From assembly GCA_030632175.1 (NCBI GenBank), contig DAOVVG010000002.1:1-33233 (forward strand): a stretch of DNA of 33,233 bases, read 5' to 3'. The notes under the pieces were generated by a model. That model searched no databases. It worked only from the letters and a program-made list of their open reading frames with translations, and was not told where the DNA came from. Positions within the stretch are counted from its first letter, which is position 1, and every line of letters starts with the position of its first letter. The translations under genes were made by a program, and so were the position numbers. This document shows positions 8,597-16,316 of this stretch, piece by piece. Source of the stretch: Gammaproteobacteria bacterium. Lineage in GTDB: Bacteria; Pseudomonadota; Gammaproteobacteria; UBA9214.

Positions 8597-9625
8597 TTAC
8601 CCGTCTTCTGTGTTGTCTGTCATCTCCTGCTGCTCGATAAAATCCATCGCCGCATGCACCAGCGCATCAGTGCCCTTGTGTGCCAGGGCAGATATTTCAA
8701 ACACCCGCCCCGACCAGTCCAGCGCATCGATAACTTCCTGACAACGCTGTTCGCGTTCATCTTCATGAAGCAGATCCGTCTTGTTCAGCACCAGCCAGCG
8801 CTCCCGCGTAGCAATATCAGTATCAAATGCCGCCAGCTCGTTAACAATTGCGGCAACATCCACGGCCGGATCGCCAACAGGGCCCATATCCACCAGATGC
8901 AGCAACAAACGGGTTCGGGAAAGATGCTTCAGAAACTGGATACCCAGGCCTGCTCCCTGCGCCGCACCCTCAATCAACCCGGGCACATCCGCCATCACAA
9001 AACTGCGGTGTGCAGAAGCACGTACAACACCGAGGTTTGGATACAGCGTGGTAAACGGATAATCCGCAATCTTCGGGCGCGCCGAAGAAACCGCACTTAT
9101 TAATGTGGACTTGCCGGCATTGGGCATGCCCAGCAGCCCCACATCGGCCAGCAACTTCATCTCCAGCCGCAGATGTCGCTTCTCCCCGGGTGTGCCAGGT
9201 TTGGACTGCCGCGGTGTGCGGTTGGTGGAGCTCTTGAAACGGGCATTACCCAGACCATGAAAACCACCCCTGGCAACGATCAATCGCTGGCCATCGCGCA
9301 CCAGGTCTCCGATCAGCTCATCGGTATCCTCCTCGTACACCAGGGTTCCTACCGGTACCTTCACGATCAGGTCATCGCCTGACTTGCCGGTGCAGTTTTT
9401 TCCCTTGCCGTTTTCACCCCGCTCGGCAATAAATTTGCGGGCATGGCGAAAATCAATCAGGGTATTAATCGCACTGTCTGCCTCCAGGTAAACACTGCCG
9501 CCATCACCACCATCGCCCCCGTCCGGTCCGCCGAAGGGAATATACTTTTCGCGCCGAAAGCTGACGGCGCCACCGCCGCCGTCTCCGGCACGTACTTCAA
9601 TGGTTGCTTCATCGATGAATTTCAT
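8597..9625 (-). CDS. obgE: Obg-family GTPase (ribosome assembly / stress)
   Basis: This 342-residue essential GTPase associates with the 50S subunit. The glycine-rich Obg domain covers residues 1-158, with repeated GG(P/D)GG turns from residue 17. The G domain has the P-loop GMPNAGKST at 166-174, DVPGLIEGA as switch II (G3), and LNKTDLL as G4. The C-terminus is short and ends in an acidic tail. An AAGGAG lies 13 bases before the ATG, and this sequence sits inside the left arm of the palindromic element at 9635-9899, so that element's end forms the leader of obgE. The rplU-rpmA-obgE order is conserved, but here a terminator and the element lie between rpmA and obgE. Confidence 0.97.
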   Translation of the reverse strand: MKFIDEATIEVRAGDGGGGAVSFRREKYIPFGGPDGGDGGDGGSVYLEADSAINTLIDFRHARKFIAERGENGKGKNCTGKSGDDLIVKVPVGTLVYEEDTDELIGDLVRDGQRLIVARGGFHGLGNARFKSSTNRTPRQSKPGTPGEKRHLRLEMKLLADVGLLGMPNAGKSTLISAVSSARPKIADYPFTTLYPNLGVVRASAHRSFVMADVPGLIEGAAQGAGLGIQFLKHLSRTRLLLHLVDMGPVGDPAVDVAAIVNELAAFDTDIATRERWLVLNKTDLLHEDEREQRCQEVIDALDWSGRVFEISALAHKGTDALVHAAMDFIEQQEMTDNTEDG

Positions 9626-9634
9626 GATGTCACA

Positions 9635-9899
9635 AGTACTCCTTCAAGATGATATTGCCATGTTCAGCGAGCCGGGAAGCGTTTCACCGCAAGGCGCGCC
9701 TCGCAGGGAATGGTCCGCCCTTGCCAAGAGGCGTAACACCGCGGACGAGCGCTTCCCGGTTCGCCCGAAGGGAGCTACCCGGATAAAACAATACGGCGTT
9801 GCAGCCCTTGTAAAGGGCGGACCATTCCCTGCGGGCTGCGCCTTGTCTTGTATTATCTGGGTAGCTCTGAACATGGCAATATCATCTTGAAGGAGTACT
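9635..9899. repeat. 265-bp palindromic (MITE/BIME-like) element between rpmA and obgE
   Basis: Terminal arms 9635-9667 and 9867-9899 are perfect 33-bp inverted repeats beginning AGTACTCCTTCAAG. Inside are a second, imperfect pair (9690-9728 with 9807-9845, about 39 bp with a few mismatches, containing GGGAATGGTCCGCCCTT) and a third pair (9668-9681 with 9750-9763, 13 of 14). Nearly the whole element can fold into one branched hairpin. No transposase is encoded and no target-site duplication is evident. Open frames across it read through the palindrome and look spurious. It may be a non-autonomous mobile element, a BIME-like repeat, or an inverted duplication by template switching. Confidence 0.85.
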
Positions 9900-9910
9900 A
9901 GTATTACCGT

Positions 9911-9942
9911 CAAAAACAAAAAACCCCGCTCGGAGGCGGGGC
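9911..9942 (-). terminator. Intrinsic terminator after rpmA
   Basis: On the minus strand, GCCCCGC and GCGGGG form a GC-rich stem (9924-9929 with 9936-9942) followed by a run of T interrupted by a single G. It ends the rplU-rpmA transcript, implying that obgE needs read-through or its own promoter within or near the palindromic element. Confidence 0.88.
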
Positions 9943-9967
9943 TTGGTGCTACCGGCTGGTGTCAGGC

Positions 9968-10225
9968 TCAGCCAGCAACAATTTCTACAAACTTGCGGCT
10001 CTTCGCACCCCGCTGCACAAACCGGACAACACCGTTGCTCTTGGCAAACAGGGTATGGTCTCTGCCACAGCCGACATTCTTGCCGGGATGGAAATGTGTA
10101 CCGCGCTGCCGTACCAGAATATTACCGGCCAGTACGGTCTCACCACCGTAGCGTTTTACGCCCAGTCGTTTCGATTCGGAATCGCGACCGTTACGCGTAC
10201 TGCCGCCTGCTTTTTTATGTGCCAT
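9968..10225 (-). CDS. rpmA: 50S ribosomal protein L27
   Basis: This 85-residue protein has the L27 N-terminus MAHKKAGGSTRNGRDS, whose basic tail reaches the peptidyl-transferase centre, and the GGxxxxAGNILVRQRGT core. It does not carry the cleavable N-terminal extension found in Firmicutes. It lies 24 bases after rplU with a GAGG ribosome-binding site and is followed by a strong terminator. Confidence 0.98.
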   Translation of the reverse strand: MAHKKAGGSTRNGRDSESKRLGVKRYGGETVLAGNILVRQRGTHFHPGKNVGCGRDHTLFAKSNGVVRFVQRGAKSRKFVEIVAG

Positions 10226-10249
10226 TGAATAGTCCTCTAAATAGGGCGG

Positions 10250-10561
10250 TTAACCGCTGATACCGGTGATTTCAACTTCAGTGTAATTCTGGCGGTGTCC
10301 CATCCTTTTCATGTGATGCTTGCGTCGGCGGAACTTGATGATTTCTACCTTTTTGGCGCGCCCGTGTGCCTTCACCGTGGCAGTCACCTTGCCACCATCA
10401 ACCAGCGGCGTACCAATCTTGACGTCTTCCCCTTCACCAACCATCAGAACATGGTCGAATTCGACAGCATCACCTTCGCTGGCCTCAAGTGTCTCAACCC
10501 GCAACGTTTCTCCCTGAGTAACGCGATACTGCTTTCCGCCCGTCTTTATAACCGCATACAT
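10250..10561 (-). CDS. rplU: 50S ribosomal protein L21
   Basis: This 103-residue ribosomal protein starts MYAVIKTGGKQYRV, the standard L21 N-terminus, and contains KFRRRKHHMKRMGHRQ, the rRNA-binding segment. The reading frame is open 21 codons further upstream, but the ATG at 10561 has GGAG 8 bases before it and fits the family start. It is the first gene of rplU-rpmA and has its own promoter at 10609-10637. Confidence 0.98.
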   Translation of the reverse strand: MYAVIKTGGKQYRVTQGETLRVETLEASEGDAVEFDHVLMVGEGEDVKIGTPLVDGGKVTATVKAHGRAKKVEIIKFRRRKHHMKRMGHRQNYTEVEITGISG

Positions 10562-10608
10562 GTTGAAAACTCCAAATACTTCAGATTCATTGTCGAAAAA
10601 GGCCGCTA

Positions 10609-10637
10609 ATTCTAATGTTTGCACCCGGTCAGGTCAA
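10609..10637 (-). promoter_or_regulatory. Sigma-70 promoter for rplU-rpmA
   Basis: On the minus strand, TTGACC (10637-10632) is followed after exactly 17 bases by TAGAAT (10614-10609). Transcription would start near 10602, giving a leader of about 40 bases. The hexamers match 5 of 6 and 5 of 6 consensus positions. Confidence 0.75.
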
Positions 10638-10740
10638 TCAAATCCATTCTGGCACAAGGTGATTAAGCCCGTTAAACTTGCCGTGATGACAATCCGCACT
10701 GTCCCGGCAGACGAAATGCCGCCTGAAGGCTTGAGAATAT

Positions 10741-11742
10741 ATGTTAAAACTTGTTAAAAATCAATCAGATGCATTGTTTATCGACTCGGTTCAGCAGTTG
10801 CTCCTGGAGGATATGGAAGCGGTCAATACGCTGATACACAGCTCCCTGCACAGCGATGTCGCCCTCATTAACCAGCTTTCGAACTATATTATTAACAGTG
10901 GCGGCAAGCGTCTGCGGCCAATGCTCGTGCTACTGGCAGCCAATGCCTGTGCCTGCAAGGGTAGCCAGCATATCAACCTGGCGGCCGTGATTGAATTTAT
11001 CCACACTGCCACACTGCTCCATGATGACGTGGTGGATGCCTCCCAGCTGCGGCGCGGCAATATGACCGCCAACGCCCTGTGGGGCAATGAAGCCAGTATC
11101 CTGGTCGGTGATTTCCTGTATTCGCGTGCCTTTGAAATGATGGTTGCAGCCAACGACATGCGCATCATGGAGATCATGTCGCATACAACGAATACCATCG
11201 CCGAGGGCGAAGTGCTGCAACTGCTTAACTGCCACGATGCCGAAACCACCGAAAGCCGTTACCTGGACGTCATCAGCCGCAAGACTGCCCGCCTGTTTGA
11301 AGCCGCAGCCCAGATCGGTGCAGTACTCAGCGGGCAGCCCGAGCCCGTAGAAAATGCACTGGCCAGTTACGGCCTGCATCTGGGCATTGCCTTCCAGTTG
11401 ATTGATGACGTACTTGACTACAGCGCATCCCCGGAAGATACCGGCAAAAATGTGGGTGACGACCTTGCCGAAGGCAAGCCAACCCTGCCCCTTATCCATG
11501 CTATTCACACGGGTACGCCAGGTCAGGCCAAACTGATTCGCAAGGCCATCGAAAACGGCGGGCATGACAATATGCAGGATGTCTGTGCAGTCATTGAATC
11601 AACCGGGGGCATCCCGTACACTGCGAAAGCCGCACAACGTGAAGCGGATCTCGCCATTGAAGCGCTGAACCCCCTGCCGGAATCAGCCTACAAGGAAGCG
11701 TTGTACGGCCTCGCCGAGTTTTCTGTTAACCGTAGCTGTTAA
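10741..11742 (+). CDS. ispB: Polyprenyl (octaprenyl) diphosphate synthase
   Basis: This 333-residue all-helical trans-prenyltransferase lengthens farnesyl diphosphate with isopentenyl diphosphate to make the ubiquinone side chain. The first aspartate-rich motif is DDVVD at 95-99 and the second DDVLD at 222-226; SGGKRLRP (53-60) binds IPP. It resembles E. coli IspB along its length, with about 11 extra N-terminal residues. The chosen ATG has a weak GAAGG 11 bases upstream. Chain length (C40) is inferred from similarity to IspB and not shown by the sequence. It diverges from rplU, the usual arrangement, and runs directly into tRNA-Pro. Confidence 0.94.
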   Translation: MLKLVKNQSDALFIDSVQQLLLEDMEAVNTLIHSSLHSDVALINQLSNYIINSGGKRLRPMLVLLAANACACKGSQHINLAAVIEFIHTATLLHDDVVDASQLRRGNMTANALWGNEASILVGDFLYSRAFEMMVAANDMRIMEIMSHTTNTIAEGEVLQLLNCHDAETTESRYLDVISRKTARLFEAAAQIGAVLSGQPEPVENALASYGLHLGIAFQLIDDVLDYSASPEDTGKNVGDDLAEGKPTLPLIHAIHTGTPGQAKLIRKAIENGGHDNMQDVCAVIESTGGIPYTAKAAQREADLAIEALNPLPESAYKEALYGLAEFSVNRSC

Positions 11743-11743
11743 A

Positions 11744-11820
<77 letters not shown>

Positions 11821-11927
11821 TTTAACAACAGGCTACAAACCAGACAAGGTTCTTGTGACCGCGTCCAGATATTTTTCCATACCTCAATATATGGCGAGAA
11901 TATGAACCAACAGAACGCTGGACGCAG

Positions 11928-13694
11928 ATGAACGCCCCCCCTCCTGGTAAAGAACGTCGGAATCCCCGGCGCTTCGACCGCCGGAAATCGACCAGCGTTT
12001 CCGCCCACCTGGAATTGCTGTCGAAAATGAGCGGCCATCTGGCCGTCACACTCAATATCGAAGAAACCATCCAGAAGGCGCTTGACCTGATTGTGCAGTT
12101 CGTCAAGGCAGAAGGTGGCGCACTGTTTTTACTGGACAGCAAGGACGGATCACTGGTGTGCAAGGCCAGCGTCGGACCGGTAGACATTAGCGGCGTCACA
12201 CTGAAGACGGGGGAAGGTATTGTCGGTCAGTGTGTGTCGGAAAACCGCAGCCGCATTGTCAGGGATGTGCAGCAGGACCCGGACTTCGACCACTCGGTGG
12301 ATGATGCAACCGGTTTCCGGACCCGCTCGATCCTGTGCGCACCGATGAGCGGACACACGGAGAGAATCGGTGCCATTGAACTGGTCAACAAGCTCGATGC
12401 TAGCCGCCTGTTCTCCGATACCGATCTGCTGATGCTGCAAACACTGGCCTCGGCAGCAGCACTGGCCATCAGTAACGCGCACATGACCGAAGACCTGGTT
12501 AAGCAGGAACGCGTAAACCGGGAACTGGAGCTGGCGACCGAGATGCAGCGCAGCCTGTTGCCTGCCACCCGGCCGGCCCCCTTCCCCGTTTGCGGCATCA
12601 ACCTGCCTGCCTATGAAATGTCAGGTGACTTTTACGACTTTTTTGAGCTCGGCGACGGACGCATTTATTTCAGTCTCGGGGATGTTTCCGGCAAGGGCAT
12701 GGACGCGGCATTGCTGATGTCCAAGACCGCCAGCCTGTTTCGCTGTCTGGGCAAGACGCTGCACGAACCCCATGTGCTGCTGGCCACCATCAACAGGGAG
12801 CTGTGCGAAACAGCTATTCATGGCATGTTTGTTACCATGGCCTGCGGCTTGCTTGATCTGGCAACCGGCGAGGTGCAACTGGCCAATGCCGGTCACGAAC
12901 CGCCCTTGTTGCATGCCCGGGACGGCTCCTTTACGCCGATCCCTGCGAGCGCACCGCCGCTGGGTATCCTGCCGCTGGCGGCAGCAGATGACGGCATCCG
13001 CAAAGAAACCCTCAACCTCGACGGCGGCACGCTGTATATCTTCACAGATGGCGTCACCGAAGGTGATCTGGAGAATGGCGGCCAACTGGGCGTGGACGGC
13101 TTCATAAATATCATCCGGGAATCCACCGATCTTCCGGTTGCTGACCGCATTGCGGCCGTTGTCTCGTTGCTGGGTGAAACCGGGCGCAAACGTCACGACG
13201 ACATCACCCTGATAGCTATTGACGCCTCAACTCCTTGTTTAAGAGGCGATATAGAGCATAATGAGGCCCCTATGATGGTCCGGTATACATTCCCGGCGCA
13301 CCCCAGCGAGCTGCAGGCAGCACGTAAAGTCGTCAGCAAGGCCTGCACTGACTGCGGTTGTACGGAATCCATGGCTACAGACATCGTTATTGCTGTTGGC
13401 GAAGCCATCCAGAACGTGGTCCGACATGCCTACAAGGACATCGAGGATGGTGAGGCAACATTGGAAATAGTCTGTAAAGACGGCATAATCGAGTTTAACT
13501 TGCAGGACTCGGCCCCCACGGCAGACCCGGAGAAACTAAAACCGGAATGGCCGGAAGAACCTGGACCAGGCGGTTTGGGCATCTGCCTTATCCACGACAT
13601 CATGGATAAGGTCGAGCACCTGCCATCACCTTCTGGTCAGGGAAACCTTTTACGCATGGTTAAATTCATCGAGAGTAATAGAAATGAAACATGA
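11928..13694 (+). CDS. GAF - SpoIIE/RsbU-type PP2C phosphatase - RsbW-type HATPase fusion protein
   Basis: This 588-residue soluble protein holds both arms of a partner-switching system. A GAF sensor domain (about 25-185) comes first, then a PP2C-type SpoIIE phosphatase (about 215-430) with metal-site motifs SGDFYDF (near 231), GDVSGKGMD (near 250), FTDGVTEG and RHDDITL. Last comes a GHKL kinase domain (about 445-580) with the N box EAIQNVVRHAY and the G2 box GGLGICL. The G1 box reads DSAP where DxGxG is expected, so ATP binding may be altered. Its stop codon overlaps the start of the STAS gene, the expected substrate. The architecture recalls the Pseudomonas HsbR/HsbA pair, except that HsbR has a receiver domain instead of GAF. 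Which signal the GAF domain binds is unknown. Confidence 0.9.
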   Translation: MNAPPPGKERRNPRRFDRRKSTSVSAHLELLSKMSGHLAVTLNIEETIQKALDLIVQFVKAEGGALFLLDSKDGSLVCKASVGPVDISGVTLKTGEGIVGQCVSENRSRIVRDVQQDPDFDHSVDDATGFRTRSILCAPMSGHTERIGAIELVNKLDASRLFSDTDLLMLQTLASAAALAISNAHMTEDLVKQERVNRELELATEMQRSLLPATRPAPFPVCGINLPAYEMSGDFYDFFELGDGRIYFSLGDVSGKGMDAALLMSKTASLFRCLGKTLHEPHVLLATINRELCETAIHGMFVTMACGLLDLATGEVQLANAGHEPPLLHARDGSFTPIPASAPPLGILPLAAADDGIRKETLNLDGGTLYIFTDGVTEGDLENGGQLGVDGFINIIRESTDLPVADRIAAVVSLLGETGRKRHDDITLIAIDASTPCLRGDIEHNEAPMMVRYTFPAHPSELQAARKVVSKACTDCGCTESMATDIVIAVGEAIQNVVRHAYKDIEDGEATLEIVCKDGIIEFNLQDSAPTADPEKLKPEWPEEPGPGGLGICLIHDIMDKVEHLPSPSGQGNLLRMVKFIESNRNET

Positions 13695-14010
13695 GATTTC
13701 GGAAAAGCAAGGTACCTCCGTGGTTGCCTTTACCGGCGAGATTGACCTGGAAAGTTCACCCGCCGCAAGGGAAATCCTGCTGAAATGTTTTGAGTCAACC
13801 AGCAAGGTCATCGTTGACCTGTCGGAAGTCAGTTATATCGACAGCTCCGGCGTCGCATCACTTGTCGAGGCACTGCAGGCTGCCAAGAAAAACGGCAGCC
13901 AGTTTTCCCTGGCAGCAGCCAGCGAACCCACCCGGCGCGTCCTGGAACTCGCGCGGCTCGACAAGGTATTCACCATGTACGACTCGGTGGATGAAGGACT
14001 GACTGCATAG
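13684..14010 (+). CDS. STAS-domain anti-sigma-factor antagonist / possible MlaB equivalent
   Basis: This 108-residue single STAS domain overlaps the preceding kinase/phosphatase gene by 11 bases. The TGEIDLESS segment (17-25) and the loop YIDSSGVASL (51-60) match RsbV/SpoIIAA proteins; Ser54 aligns with the phosphorylated Ser58 of B. subtilis SpoIIAA. The E. coli Mla transporter includes a STAS subunit, MlaB, with a threonine in the same loop. This gene lies 82 bases before mlaE and no other STAS gene is present in the window. Two readings are open: an antagonist controlling an unlinked target, or a phosphorylatable MlaB. The domain call is firm and the role is not. Confidence 0.9.
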   Translation: MKHEISEKQGTSVVAFTGEIDLESSPAAREILLKCFESTSKVIVDLSEVSYIDSSGVASLVEALQAAKKNGSQFSLAAASEPTRRVLELARLDKVFTMYDSVDEGLTA

Positions 14011-14092
14011 TATGCGTTAATTCAGATGACAGAAAAAAACAGCAACTGCGCGAAACCACACTCTCCACAACACACCACACAGCGCCGAAATC

Positions 14093-14884
14093 ATGCTTAA
14101 GCTGGTCGCCAGGCTCGGAGAGAATTTTTTATACCTGCTGGAGACAACCGGCAGAATGGGCCTGTTCTTCGGTGCATCCTTTGCCAGTATATTCAGACCG
14201 CCCTACTCGATTTATGCGATTGTCAGGCAGATCTATTTCTTCGGAGCCCGTTCGGTTACGGTCATTCTTATTGTCGGTCTGTTTACCGGTATGGTGCTTG
14301 GCCTGCAGGGCTACCACAACCTGAAGCAGTTCGGTTCCGAGGAATTACTCGGCTCTGCCGTAGCGCTCAGCCTGATTCAGGAACTGGGACCGGTACTCAC
14401 CGCCCTGATGGTCATTGGCCGTGCAGGTTCCGCCATTTGCGCAGAGATTGGCATCATGCGCCACTCCGAGCAGATCGATGCCCTTGAATGCATGGCGATC
14501 GACCCCCTGAAGTTCCTGGTTGCGCCAAAGTTTGTTGCTGCCCTGATTTCCCTGCCGGTACTGGCCTTCATGTTCAATATCGTCGGCATCTTTGGTGGCT
14601 ATCTTGCGGGTGTCGTTTTACTGGGTGTATCTGAAGGCTCCTATTTTCAGGGCATGTATAACAGCGTGGAATGGGCCGATATCCGTCTTTGCCTGATCAA
14701 GTCCCTGATTTTTGGAGTGCTCATTGTCTGGATAACCACCTTCAAGGGATATTATCTTCATCTCAGCCGAACCGGCGTATTCGGTGCTGAAGGAGTCAGT
14801 CGCGTAACAACCGATGCCGTGGTTTTTGCCTCTGTCACCATCCTTGTCTGGGACTACCTGATAGGCTCCCTGATACTTTCATAA
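14093..14884 (+). CDS. mlaE: Mla lipid-transport ABC permease MlaE
   Basis: This 263-residue inner-membrane permease of the MlaE/DUF140 family has an N-terminal amphipathic segment and about five membrane helices. The conserved core QELGPVLTALMVIGRAGSAI (near 98-117) and AEIGIMRHSEQIDALECM, which contacts the ATPase, are both present. The family moves phospholipids between the inner membrane and the MlaD hexamer. The length equals E. coli MlaE. It opens the mlaE-mlaD-mlaA-mlaC run, while its ATPase gene is on the other strand at 16982. Confidence 0.95.
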   Translation: MLKLVARLGENFLYLLETTGRMGLFFGASFASIFRPPYSIYAIVRQIYFFGARSVTVILIVGLFTGMVLGLQGYHNLKQFGSEELLGSAVALSLIQELGPVLTALMVIGRAGSAICAEIGIMRHSEQIDALECMAIDPLKFLVAPKFVAALISLPVLAFMFNIVGIFGGYLAGVVLLGVSEGSYFQGMYNSVEWADIRLCLIKSLIFGVLIVWITTFKGYYLHLSRTGVFGAEGVSRVTTDAVVFASVTILVWDYLIGSLILS

Positions 14885-14939
14885 GCATACTTTCATAATC
14901 ACACTTTACGGCACATTAAAGCAGCAACCGGAGTAAGGC

Positions 14940-15386
14940 ATGAAAAAAACAACCCTTGAAATCACCGTCGGAGCATTCCTGCTGGCGGGTTTTATCAGCT
15001 TCTCCTGGCTGGCCGTAAAAATGGGTGACATCAATCCATTCGCAAGCGAGACCTACCCGGTTACTGCCCGATTCACATCAATCAGCGGCCTCAAGGAAGG
15101 GACAACGATCGAACTGGCGGGCGTTGTTGTCGGCAAGGTAGGCCAGATTGAACTGGACGCCGAAGAGTACGAAGCCGTGGTACACCTGAATATCGACAAA
15201 ACAGTGGAACTGACAGATGACAGCATTGCATCTATCCGCACCTCGGGGATCATCGGTGACAAGTTCATCAAACTCACACAGGGCGGATCGGAGATTTTTC
15301 TTGAAGCAGGAGATGAGATCGACGAAACAGAATCATCGATCAGCATGGAAGAACTGGTCAGCAAATACATCTTTGACAGTGAATAG
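14940..15386 (+). CDS. mlaD: MCE-domain lipid-binding protein MlaD
   Basis: This 148-residue protein has one N-terminal transmembrane helix (about 9-27) and one MCE domain (about 39-117) with SISGLKEGTTIELAGVVVG and TSGIIGDKFIKL motifs. In E. coli, MlaD forms a hexameric ring on MlaE that passes lipid to MlaC. This form is shorter than the E. coli protein (183 residues) because it has less C-terminal sequence after the MCE domain. It has a GGAG-like ribosome-binding site and lies 55 bases after mlaE. Confidence 0.95.
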   Translation: MKKTTLEITVGAFLLAGFISFSWLAVKMGDINPFASETYPVTARFTSISGLKEGTTIELAGVVVGKVGQIELDAEEYEAVVHLNIDKTVELTDDSIASIRTSGIIGDKFIKLTQGGSEIFLEAGDEIDETESSISMEELVSKYIFDSE

Positions 15387-15407
15387 CATAACGCCGCGGA
15401 ATACATA

Positions 15408-16241
15408 ATGAAAAAATCACTCATGCTGGCTATGGCACTGGCACTCCCTGCTTTCGGAGTCCACGCGCAGGCTACCCCCACGCCTGCAGACACCACTGTA
15501 TATGAGGATGCCAGTGCTGCGCTTATCCTGGCAGCAGCAGACGAAACTGACAGCAGCGACGAGAAAACATTTGCAGCACCAGACGACTTCGAGGATGAAG
15601 ATCTGCTCTGGCTGGATGACGAGGATGACGTAATACTCGATGTCTACGACCCACTCGAGACAATCAACAGAGGTACCTTCTGGTTCAACGACAAACTCTA
15701 TTTCTACCTGTTAAAGCCGGTTGCCAAAGGCTACCGCTGGATTATGCCGGAACCCCTGATGCTCGGCATTGGTAACTTCTTTTCAAACCTGGCAAGTCCT
15801 GTCAGGATAATTAACGCAGGCCTGCAAGGGAAATTTACGGATGCCGGAAACGAGTTAACCCGGTTTGCCGTCAACACAACGATCGGGATTGGCGGTCTTT
15901 TTGATACCGCAAAAGACCACTTTAATCTCAAAAAGAAAGAAGAGGACACCGGTCAGACACTTGGATACTACGGCATTGGTCCCGGACCCTACCTGGTGTT
16001 ACCGTTCTTCGGACCCTCCAATTTCAGGGACGGGATTGGCCTGCTGGCCGACTCTCGCATGGACCTGACCTATTATCTGTGGGAAGACCGGGATTACTGG
16101 GCCGCAATTGTCCTGAAAGCAGTCAACACGGTTGCGCTGGACAAGGACACCTATGAGGGCATCAAGAGAGATGCTCTGGATCCTTACCTGTTCGTCCGGG
16201 ATGCCTATGTCCAGTATCGCCAGAACAAGCTGGATAACTAA
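15408..16241 (+). CDS. mlaA: MlaA/VacJ-family protein without a lipobox
   Basis: This 277-residue VacJ-family protein is expected to remove phospholipid from the outer leaflet of the outer membrane with a porin partner. The MlaA core begins at about residue 79 (VYDPLETINRGTFWFND) and includes GYYGIGPGPYLVLPFFGPS and a C-terminal DPYLFVRDAY. Unlike E. coli MlaA, the signal peptide (1-20, ending VHA) has no cysteine near the cleavage site, so lipidation by signal peptidase II is not expected. About 55 residues of strongly acidic sequence (E/D-rich, 27-82) separate the signal peptide from the core. It sits between mlaD and mlaC. Confidence 0.93.
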   Translation: MKKSLMLAMALALPAFGVHAQATPTPADTTVYEDASAALILAAADETDSSDEKTFAAPDDFEDEDLLWLDDEDDVILDVYDPLETINRGTFWFNDKLYFYLLKPVAKGYRWIMPEPLMLGIGNFFSNLASPVRIINAGLQGKFTDAGNELTRFAVNTTIGIGGLFDTAKDHFNLKKKEEDTGQTLGYYGIGPGPYLVLPFFGPSNFRDGIGLLADSRMDLTYYLWEDRDYWAAIVLKAVNTVALDKDTYEGIKRDALDPYLFVRDAYVQYRQNKLDN

Positions 16242-16246
16242 CCCGC

Positions 16247-16270
16247 ACTTCTCACCGCGGGGCGAGAAGT
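16247..16270 (+). promoter_or_regulatory. Hairpin in the mlaA-mlaC gap
   Basis: ACTTCTC (16247-16253) and GAGAAGT (16264-16270) form a 7-bp stem around a GC-rich 10-base loop. No T-run follows, so it is more likely an mRNA-stability or partial-attenuation structure than a terminator. Confidence 0.45.
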
Positions 16271-16316
16271 ACCGGCCAGGCACCTGCTGAACATTATTAA
16301 TTACGAGGTATATCTT

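Noticed and set aside
9600..9919. Two open frames (one per strand) of about 91-96 codons over the palindromic element
   Set aside because: They share most of their ends because the DNA is a palindrome, have no sensible protein pattern, and overlap obgE or the rpmA terminator.
11861..11925. GCGTCCAG...CTGGACGC repeat before the GAF-phosphatase gene as a riboswitch or attenuator
   Set aside because: Only 8 bp with a loop of about 49 bases; no known riboswitch pattern, so chance is likely.
12621..13196. A 191-codon frame antisense to the phosphatase domain
   Set aside because: Its sequence mirrors the SpoIIE coding strand and has no domain of its own.
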